From an uncultured Chitinophaga sp. (lineage in GTDB: Bacteria > Bacteroidota > Bacteroidia > Chitinophagales > Chitinophagaceae): a stretch of DNA of 37,935 nt. The stretch spans positions 1 through 37,935 of the forward strand of contig NZ_CABHOU010000090.1 in the NCBI RefSeq assembly GCF_902168175.1. Reading direction: 5' to 3'. Below, piece after piece: positions 32,113-37,935 of the stretch (position 1 is the stretch's first letter; each line of letters opens with the position of its first letter). The translations under genes and the position numbers were made by a program. The notes under the pieces were generated by a model. The model had not been told where the DNA came from. It made no database searches and saw nothing but the letters and a program-made list of their open reading frames with translations.

Positions 32113-32222
32113 GTAAGAGATGGTTACCCCTGGTTTATTAAGGCTGCAAAATACTGCATTGATTGAAAAGAACGTTAGCGGACTACGATCTTTTTCATCA
32201 AACAGGCTTGGGTTAAGCGGAT

Positions 32223-32252
32223 AAAAAAGGGCCGCCTTTGTGAAGGCAGCCC
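32223..32252 (-). terminator. Rho-independent terminator after gltA
   Basis: On the minus strand GGGCTGCCTT and AAGGCGGCCC pair around CACA with one T:G pair, followed by TTTTTT. It lies 21 bp after the citrate synthase stop. Confidence 0.88.
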
Positions 32253-32273
32253 TTAGCTATGTTGATGCTGAAA

Positions 32274-33599
32274 TTACTCAGCGCTTGCTTCTACTTTGCC
32301 TTCGATGAAGCTCTTCATCCATTCTGTAGTAACAGATTTTGGTCTTTCGATAGAGAGACCCAGCGCCCTGTCCCAGCAGAGGGAAGCCAGTACGCCCAAT
32401 GAGCGGGAAACGCCGAACAATACGGTATAGAATTCGTATTCTACCAGGCCGTAATGCACCAGCAGCGCGCCGGAATGCGCATCTACATTAGGCCATGGGT
32501 TTTTAGCTTTACCCAGTTCGGTAAGAACGCCAGGCACAACATCGTACACCATCCAAACGATTTTCACCAGTTCATCATCGGGCAGGTGTTTCTTAGCGAA
32601 CTCCATCTGCGCGGTGAAACGTGGATCCGTTTTACGCAGTACGGCGTGACCGTAACCAGGTACAACTTTACCATCGGCCAGGGTTTTACGCACATACTTT
32701 TCGATTTGCTCTTTGGTAGGGATACCACCGCCAAGTTCCTCCTGCATAGCCAGTATCCAGCGAATTACTTCCTGGTTGGCCAGGCCGTGCAGCGGACCTG
32801 CGAGGCCATTCATACCGGCAGAAAACGACAAGTAAGCATCGCTGAGGGCAGAACCTACCAGGTGCGTGGTGTGCGCGCTCACGTTACCACCTTCGTGGTC
32901 GGCGTGAATAGTCATGTACAAACGCATCAGTTCACGGAACCCTTCGTCGTCGTAACCCAGCATGTGAGCAAAGTTACCTGCCCAGTCGAGCAAACCGTCG
33001 GGTTGAATATGCTGGCCGTTTTTGTATTTGCGGCGGTATATATAGGCAGCTACGCGTGGAAGACGGGCAATGAGGTTCATTGAGTCTTCGTACATATAGC
33101 TCCAGTAATCCTTTTTGTTGATGCCTTCTGAGTAAGCCTTAGCGAACAGCGATTCCGTTTGCAGGGCCAGGATGCCCACGTTGAACATGGTCATCGGGTG
33201 GGTCGTGATCGGCAATGCTTCTATGGCGTCAAAAACGTGGTTAGGAACGTGGGAACGGCGGGCCCAAACACTGGAGAGGTGTTGAACATCTGCCTCAGTA
33301 GGCAATTCGCCCATCAACATGAGATAAAACAATCCTTCCGGCAGCGGTTCTGCACCACCTGGCACTTTAGGCAGGGCTTCAGCCAGCTCGGGGAGAGAGT
33401 AACCGCGGAACCTGATTCCTTCATTTGCGTCGAGCAGGGAAGTTTCTGTAACCAGCCCTGTAATGCCACGCATACCCTGGTATGCCTGTGCGATCGTAAC
33501 ATCTCCAATGACTTTGCTGCCGTGGTTCTTCAGCAAATCCTTCACTTCTGCGCTCAGCTCATCCGCCTTTACCTTGAATTTTTCTTTTATATAACTCAT
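32274..33599 (-). CDS. gltA: Citrate synthase, mitochondrial-like type
   Basis: The 441-aa enzyme condenses acetyl-CoA and oxaloacetate at the entry of the TCA cycle. Catalytic residues are His271 (MNGLAGPLHGLANQE), His318 (VPGYGHAVLRKTDPR) and Asp373 (NPWPNVDAHSG). Long segments, such as EGIRFRGYS, IHADHEGGNVSAHT and GVSRSLGVLA, are close to animal and fungal mitochondrial citrate synthase. The NADH-sensitive hexameric type of E. coli lacks this pattern. It should therefore be a dimeric enzyme without NADH regulation; this is inference from family knowledge. No mitochondrial targeting sequence is present. Single-gene unit with a -7 element and a terminator. Confidence 0.95.
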   Translation of the reverse strand: MSYIKEKFKVKADELSAEVKDLLKNHGSKVIGDVTIAQAYQGMRGITGLVTETSLLDANEGIRFRGYSLPELAEALPKVPGGAEPLPEGLFYLMLMGELPTEADVQHLSSVWARRSHVPNHVFDAIEALPITTHPMTMFNVGILALQTESLFAKAYSEGINKKDYWSYMYEDSMNLIARLPRVAAYIYRRKYKNGQHIQPDGLLDWAGNFAHMLGYDDEGFRELMRLYMTIHADHEGGNVSAHTTHLVGSALSDAYLSFSAGMNGLAGPLHGLANQEVIRWILAMQEELGGGIPTKEQIEKYVRKTLADGKVVPGYGHAVLRKTDPRFTAQMEFAKKHLPDDELVKIVWMVYDVVPGVLTELGKAKNPWPNVDAHSGALLVHYGLVEYEFYTVLFGVSRSLGVLASLCWDRALGLSIERPKSVTTEWMKSFIEGKVEASAE

Positions 33600-33643
33600 T
33601 TTGACGCAATTATTTAAGATAAAAAACTAATTCGATCAATGTA

Positions 33644-33651
33644 CAAAAGTA
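33644..33651 (-). promoter_or_regulatory. Bacteroidota -7 promoter element TACTTTTG for gltA
   Basis: On the minus strand TACTTTTG exactly matches TAnnTTTG and lies 44 bp before the gltA ATG at 33599, predicting a leader of about 35-40 bases. No exact TTG is at -33. The remaining sequence of 33600-33841 holds no gene I can support. Confidence 0.5.
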
Positions 33652-33841
33652 ACGATTAATGACAAAATTTAAGATGAAATTGAGGTTAAAATTTGGAAAG
33701 AATGTGATAAGAGCGGTTAAAGGGCAGTGTAACGATATACTGGGTTAAAATGAGTTTATATAGGAAATATTGATTTATTTGTTCATTGGCCTTCATCCCG
33801 TCTATGAAAAAAGCAGTCAGCACGAAGGATTGTATTAACAG

Positions 33842-33964
33842 CTAGCGTATAACCTTATCAGTTTTCTCAAACTGCGCAAAGAGGAGCGAAATACAGAAGC
33901 CCTGATCAACGATTTGGTTATCTAAAAACAGTGAGGCAGCGATCATCTCGCGGCCTTTCTTCAT
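33842..33964 (-). CDS. Possible 40-residue ORF after the LptF/LptG permease gene
   Basis: An ATG at 33964 opens a 40-codon frame ending at TAG (33842-33844). It begins 16 bp after the stop of the permease gene on the same strand. The product starts MKKGREMIAASLFLDNQ and ends EKTDKVIR, with a mixed hydrophobic and charged pattern. I recognise no family and no signal peptide. It may be a small protein in the tgt-permease operon or chance. Confidence 0.3.
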   Translation of the reverse strand: MKKGREMIAASLFLDNQIVDQGFCISLLFAQFEKTDKVIR

Positions 33965-33980
33965 AATATCTTATCACACA

Positions 33981-35060
33981 TCACTTCGGCGCGCGCCTGT
34001 ACAGGAACAACGCCAATGCACCAAACACGAAGTTCGGTATCCAAACCGCTAACATTGGGTTGAGGCTTGCTTTGGTGGCAAATACAGTAGAGAATTGAAG
34101 GAAGATAATGTAACTGGCGCTGATCACAATACCGATGGCCAGGTGCAAACCACTGCCGCCACGTACTTTACGGCTGCTCATGATCACGCCGATGATACAT
34201 AATATTACCACAGCGGCACCGGCGGACAGGCGACGGTACTTTTCTACATAATATACACTGAGCCCTTCTGCACCACGTAACTCCTCACGTTTGATAAACG
34301 CGTTCAATTCCGAGGTGGTCATTGCTTCCTGCATGTTTTTCTCTTCTACCATCTCCGTGGGTGAAAGCGGTATTTTAAGCATGGTGTCTGCTTTCTGACT
34401 TACACTTTCTTGCAGGCCATTTATATACCGCTCGGATACATTCTCCAGTTTCCATGCTTTTTTGGTGGAATCCCAGGCCACACGGTTGGCCTTTAGTTTA
34501 TAGTACACCTGCAGGCCACGTATTTTCTGGAGTGTGAAGTCGGAACCTGTTTTGTATTTAGGGGTGTAATAGCTGAAAGTAACGTAACTGGTGGTATCGA
34601 TGCGGAGCGTTTTGTCGTTGATATCGTCCCCATCCTTTTTTCTGCCTACGTACTTATTCTCGAAAGTGGTACGTATGCGGTTGGCCCGTGGTATTACCCA
34701 GAGGTTGGCCAGGTATAGTATACTGCCGAAGAGGATAGCCCCTACCCAGTAAGGGCGCATGAACCTGCGGAAACTTACGCCGGAAGCCAGGATGGCAATA
34801 ATTTCCGACTTATAGGCAAGTTTGGAAGTAAAGAAAATAACAGAAATAAAGATGAACAGCGGGAACAACAATGCTGCGATATGCGGCACAAATCCAATGT
34901 AGTACTCCGTCACCACCTGCCAGAAGGAAAGGTCGTGCTTCATAAAATCGTCTACCTTCTCCGTAATATCGATTACCACGGAAATAACCAGCAGGATACC
35001 CAGTGAGTAAACAAATGTACCGATGAACTTGCGGAGAATATACCAGTCTAATTTTTTCAT
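33981..35060 (-). CDS. LptF/LptG-family (YjgP/YjgQ) permease
   Basis: The 359-aa inner-membrane protein has three N-terminal and three C-terminal transmembrane helices separated by a ~150-residue periplasmic beta-jellyroll-type region. The start LDWYILRKFIGTFVYSLGIL and later ASGVSFRRFMRPYW (coupling-helix area) are typical. LptF and LptG with LptB drive lipopolysaccharide out of the inner membrane. Here it would be one half of that permease; whether F or G cannot be decided. It lies 75 bp after tgt on the same strand, a pairing common in Bacteroidota. Confidence 0.88.
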   Translation of the reverse strand: MKKLDWYILRKFIGTFVYSLGILLVISVVIDITEKVDDFMKHDLSFWQVVTEYYIGFVPHIAALLFPLFIFISVIFFTSKLAYKSEIIAILASGVSFRRFMRPYWVGAILFGSILYLANLWVIPRANRIRTTFENKYVGRKKDGDDINDKTLRIDTTSYVTFSYYTPKYKTGSDFTLQKIRGLQVYYKLKANRVAWDSTKKAWKLENVSERYINGLQESVSQKADTMLKIPLSPTEMVEEKNMQEAMTTSELNAFIKREELRGAEGLSVYYVEKYRRLSAGAAVVILCIIGVIMSSRKVRGGSGLHLAIGIVISASYIIFLQFSTVFATKASLNPMLAVWIPNFVFGALALFLYRRAPK

Positions 35061-35135
35061 TGCGCTGTTGTTGCCCGACCTTCAAACATGCAGGCGGCCC
35101 GAAGGTATAAAATTATGTTTTTTTGATACATTTCA

Positions 35136-36266
35136 TCAGCGCCTTACCTGCAATTGTTGCACCATTTTTGTTTTCCAGGTGGCAAAGGTGCCTGCAAGTA
35201 TTTGTTTGCGGGCTTCTGTTACCAGTTCCAGGTAAAAACTGAGGTTATGAATACTGGCCAGGGTGAGAGCAAGGAACTCTCCCGCCACAAACAGGTGGCG
35301 CAGGTAAGCCTTGCTGTAATCGCGGCTGGCGGCACTGGTACTGTTTGCATCGATAGGACTGAAATCGGTAGCCCACTTCTTATTTTTAATATTGATAACG
35401 CCCTCCCAGGTGAACAACATGCCGTTACGGCCGTTACGGGTTGGCATTACGCAATCAAACATATCTACGCCCAGGGCGATGTTCTGCAAAATATTCCAGG
35501 GAGTGCCCACGCCCATGAGGTAACGCGGCTTATCCGTCGGTAATTGCTCACAAACCAGTCCGCACATATCGTACATTTCCTGTTCCGGTTCGCCCACGCT
35601 AAGCCCGCCGATGGCGTTACCTGCACAGTTACGGGAGGCAACGAATTCAGCAGAGGCAACACGCAAATCTTTATAGGTACTGCCCTGGATGATGGGAAAC
35701 AACGTTTGTTCGTAACCATAGGCCGGTTCCGTTTCGCCGAAACGCTTAATGCAGCGGTCGAGCCAGCGGTGCGTAAGCTCCATGGATTTACGGGCGTAGC
35801 GGTATTCTGAGGGGTAAGGCGGGCATTCGTCGAAGGCCATAATAATATCCGCCCCGATCGTACGCTGGATATCCATTACATTTTCCGGGGTAAAGAGGTG
35901 GCGGGAGCCATCGATGTGCGACTGAAACACCACTCCTTCTTCCTTGATTTTACGGTTGGCGGCCAGGGAAAACACCTGGTATCCTCCGCTGTCGGTGAGC
36001 AGTGGACGGTCCCAACCGTTAAATTTGTGTAATCCGCCGGCGGCCGACAGTACCTCCAGCCCTGGACGAAGGTACAGGTGATAAGTGTTTCCCAGGATGA
36101 TCTGCGCCTGGACGTTCGTGCGCAATTGCTCCTGGGTAACGGCTTTCACGCTGCCCACAGTGCCTACAGGCATGAATATCGGCGTTTCTATAACGCCATG
36201 CGCGGTGGTAATTTTACCGGCCCGCGCGCCGGAACCGCTATCGGTCGAAATTAATTCAAATTCCAT
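35136..36266 (-). CDS. tgt: tRNA-guanine transglycosylase
   Basis: The product is 376 aa from the ATG at 36266; the upstream in-frame sequence (to 36359) is not family-like and lies across a promoter element. TGT swaps guanine-34 for the queuosine precursor in certain tRNAs. Visible catalytic parts are Asp92 in LLTDSGGYQVFSL (proton transfer) and Asp271 in DMFDCVMPTRNGRNG (nucleophile). The C-terminal structural zinc site is altered. The three Cys of the E. coli C-x-C-x2-C are Ser309, Ser311 and Ser314 here, while the His ligand (His340) stays at the same spacing. The protein therefore probably lacks this zinc, perhaps as a lineage trait. It is followed by an LptF/LptG permease gene. Confidence 0.93.
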   Translation of the reverse strand: MEFELISTDSGSGARAGKITTAHGVIETPIFMPVGTVGSVKAVTQEQLRTNVQAQIILGNTYHLYLRPGLEVLSAAGGLHKFNGWDRPLLTDSGGYQVFSLAANRKIKEEGVVFQSHIDGSRHLFTPENVMDIQRTIGADIIMAFDECPPYPSEYRYARKSMELTHRWLDRCIKRFGETEPAYGYEQTLFPIIQGSTYKDLRVASAEFVASRNCAGNAIGGLSVGEPEQEMYDMCGLVCEQLPTDKPRYLMGVGTPWNILQNIALGVDMFDCVMPTRNGRNGMLFTWEGVINIKNKKWATDFSPIDANSTSAASRDYSKAYLRHLFVAGEFLALTLASIHNLSFYLELVTEARKQILAGTFATWKTKMVQQLQVRR

Positions 36267-36274
36267 ACTGGCTG

Positions 36275-36282
36275 CAAAGCTA
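36275..36282 (-). promoter_or_regulatory. Bacteroidota -7 promoter element TAGCTTTG for tgt
   Basis: On the minus strand TAGCTTTG matches TAnnTTTG and ends 8 bp before the tgt ATG at 36266. It supports that ATG over the longer upstream frame and predicts a leaderless or nearly leaderless mRNA. Confidence 0.5.
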
Positions 36283-36348
36283 TTGGAAAAAGAAAGAAGG
36301 GAAAACCTCTTTTTTTTCCACACAAATACATAGACAAATAAAAACATA

Positions 36349-36356
36349 TATTTTTG
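36349..36356 (+). promoter_or_regulatory. Bacteroidota -7 promoter element TATTTTTG for the glycosyltransferase gene
   Basis: TATTTTTG matches TAnnTTTG and ends 8 bp before the ATG at 36365. With the tgt element it makes a divergent promoter pair within about 80 bp. No clear -33 TTG. Confidence 0.45.
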
Positions 36357-36364
36357 CACTTGCT

Positions 36365-37501
36365 ATGTCTGATCAGATCGGGATTATTATCTTCTATATC
36401 TTCGCCTCCGCCGCAGGGGTTCAAACCCTCTATTACCTCTTCTTTTTCTCGAGGGTGGCCTTTTACAACCGTAAATTTGACGAGGACCATACGCCACAGC
36501 AGGACGTTTCGGTGATTATTTGTGCCAAGAACGAGGAGAACAACCTGGCGCGTAACCTGCCAACGGTGTTACAGCAACGTTACAACCAACATAAGAATCC
36601 GGCGTATGAGGTGATCGTGGTAAACGACAATTCTGAGGACGACACAAAATACTATCTCCGCAACATAGAACCGGGTTATCCACATTTCCGGTACATCGAT
36701 CTTAAACAATCCGCGCTGTTCATCCCCGGTAAAAAGTTTCCGTTAAGCATGGGCATTAACGGAGCCAAACACCCAACGGTGTTGCTTACCGATGCCGACT
36801 GCAAACCCGGCAGTATTCACTGGCTGTCGATGATGAGCCAGGGTTTTACCAATGGAACAGAGATCGTACTGGGTTACGGGCCTTATTATAAGAAACCCGG
36901 CTTCCTGAATAAACTGATCCGCTACGAAACTTACTTTGCCGCTTTACAATACCTTTCTTTCGCCCTGGCAGGCATTCCGTACATGGGTGTGGGCCGTAAC
37001 CTGGCTTATAAACGCGACCTGTTTTTCCAGCAAAAAGGGTTTACCTCGCACCAGCACATTGCTTCCGGCGATGATGACCTGTTTGTGAACAAGGCAGCCA
37101 GGCGTCACAATACCAACGTGGTTATCCATAAACATGCGTTTGCCTACAGCGAGCCTAAGGACACCTGGAAAAGCTGGTTCCGCCAGAAGACCCGTCATAT
37201 GAGCACCGGCAAACTTTACCGGTTTGGTCATAAAGTTATGCTCGGCATCTTCTCCCTCTCCCACTTCGTTTTTTACCCTGCCATGATCGCCGCGCTGTTT
37301 TATACACCACTGCTATATTGGGTACTGGGTATTATCGGGGGTAAACTGCTGATACAATCTGTAATCACCTATTACGCACTTAAAAAGCTGGACGAGAAGG
37401 ACTTATTCATTTATAGCTGGCTGATGGACATCCTGATGTTCCTATATTATGTTATCTTCACGCCCGCATTGTTCTTTAAGTCGAAGAACAAGTGGAAGTA
37501 G
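36365..37501 (+). CDS. Membrane-bound family 2 glycosyltransferase
   Basis: The 378-aa protein has one N-terminal transmembrane segment (about 5-28) and two or three near the C-terminus, with a cytoplasmic GT-A domain between. GT2 motifs are VSVIICAKNEENNLARNL, VIVVNDNSEDDT, the metal-binding LLTDADCKPG, the acidic GDDD segment and a terminal RQKTRH that resembles the Q-x-x-R-W motif of processive enzymes. It probably adds sugars to a lipid or polysaccharide at the inner membrane. Acceptor and sugar are unknown. rsmG follows after 16 bp. Confidence 0.87.
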   Translation: MSDQIGIIIFYIFASAAGVQTLYYLFFFSRVAFYNRKFDEDHTPQQDVSVIICAKNEENNLARNLPTVLQQRYNQHKNPAYEVIVVNDNSEDDTKYYLRNIEPGYPHFRYIDLKQSALFIPGKKFPLSMGINGAKHPTVLLTDADCKPGSIHWLSMMSQGFTNGTEIVLGYGPYYKKPGFLNKLIRYETYFAALQYLSFALAGIPYMGVGRNLAYKRDLFFQQKGFTSHQHIASGDDDLFVNKAARRHNTNVVIHKHAFAYSEPKDTWKSWFRQKTRHMSTGKLYRFGHKVMLGIFSLSHFVFYPAMIAALFYTPLLYWVLGIIGGKLLIQSVITYYALKKLDEKDLFIYSWLMDILMFLYYVIFTPALFFKSKNKWK

Positions 37502-37517
37502 CGAATTAGATTACATT

Positions 37518-37935
37518 ATGGAGATCCTTCTCAAATATTTCAGTGATTTTACGCCCGTTCAGTTGGACCAACTGAAGGCCCTCGATGCGGTATACCGCGA
37601 ATGGAATGAAAAGATAAACGTGATTTCCCGCAAGGACATTGACTCTTTGTACGAAAAACACGTGTTGCATTCCCTGAGCATTGCCGCCATTGCCGACTTC
37701 CCGAACGGCATGCAGGTGCTTGATCTTGGTACGGGCGGCGGATTTCCTGGTATCCCACTGGCTATTTTCTTCCCCGACGTACAATTTCACCTGGCGGACT
37801 CCATCGGTAAAAAAATAAAGGTAGTAGAAGCTGTAGTAGAGGCTTTAGGCCTTAAAAACGTCACCTTCCAGCATACCCGTGCCGAGGAAATCAGGAACCG
37901 CAAGTTCGACGTGGTGGTTTCCCGTGCAGTAGCCC
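37518..37935 (+). CDS. rsmG: 16S rRNA (guanine-527 N7) methyltransferase RsmG, 5' part
   Basis: The first 139 codons are present and the gene runs off the window end. The N-terminus has YREWNEKINVISRKDIDSLY and KHVLHSLSI, then SAM motif I VLDLGTGGGFPGIPLAI, the DSIGKK segment and FDVVVSRAVA. These are signatures of RsmG (GidB), which makes m7G527 in 16S rRNA. The ATG at 37518 follows the glycosyltransferase stop by 16 bp, suggesting cotranscription. Confidence 0.93.
   Translation, partial: MEILLKYFSDFTPVQLDQLKALDAVYREWNEKINVISRKDIDSLYEKHVLHSLSIAAIADFPNGMQVLDLGTGGGFPGIPLAIFFPDVQFHLADSIGKKIKVVEAVVEALGLKNVTFQHTRAEEIRNRKFDVVVSRAVA

Noticed and set aside
33804..33845. 13-codon plus-strand ORF (MKKAVSTKDCINS) in the gap before gltA
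   Set aside because: Very short, stops in frame, and the continuation in another frame shows no family; probably chance.

Overview
The window is chromosomal DNA from a member of the Bacteroidota, most likely a Chitinophaga-like member of the Chitinophagaceae. The evidence is three giant PKD-repeat proteins ending in type B type IX secretion (T9SS) sorting domains, two PorP/SprF-family proteins, a type A T9SS sorting domain, a tgt gene next to an LptF/LptG-type permease, and repeated TAnnTTTG promoter elements (the Bacteroidota -7 box) just upstream of start codons. No tRNA, rRNA, CRISPR array, insertion sequence, integrase or prophage gene was recognised. Base composition looks even throughout.

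Layout. 1-167: an intergenic repeat-like element. 168-1484 (-): a TPMT-family methyltransferase followed by an exported rhodanese-thioredoxin fusion. 1677-10540 (+): surface module 1, made of a 1614-aa protein with about 15 PKD domains, a 948-aa protein with about 7 PKD domains, and a PorP/SprF protein. 10602-11561 (+): a Bcp/AhpE-like peroxiredoxin and a tiny secreted protein that is almost only a T9SS sorting domain. 11637-12809 (-): an RlmI-type rRNA methyltransferase, divergent from grpE-dnaJ (12939-14766, +). 14852-17204 (+): an RlmK-like methyltransferase and a sodium:solute symporter. 17201-24039 (-): a YfbK-like von Willebrand A protein, hpt, a GH73/LysM peptidoglycan hydrolase, an O-methyltransferase, a LOG-family protein and a second sodium:solute symporter. 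24431-29840 (-): surface module 2, made of a beta-propeller/PKD protein, a PorP/SprF protein and a small outer-membrane-barrel candidate. 30010-33599 (-): recG and a mitochondrial-type citrate synthase. 33842-36266 (-): a possible 40-aa ORF, an LptF/LptG permease and tgt. 36365-37935 (+): a membrane glycosyltransferase 2 and the 5' part of rsmG.

How it works together. Most genes are housekeeping: protein folding, rRNA and tRNA modification, purine salvage, TCA cycle, DNA repair and envelope transport. The accessory character lies in two separate operon-like modules that pair very large PKD-type surface proteins with their own PorP/SprF partner. The sorting domains in module 1 share cysteines and an insertion that module 2 lacks, which suggests each PorP protein serves its own cargo class. 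Other points worth attention are a recG reading frame with no AUG start upstream of its conserved N-terminus, a tRNA-guanine transglycosylase whose three zinc cysteines are all serine, a near-mitochondrial citrate synthase, a sorting-domain-only secreted protein, and several transcripts predicted to be leaderless or nearly so.
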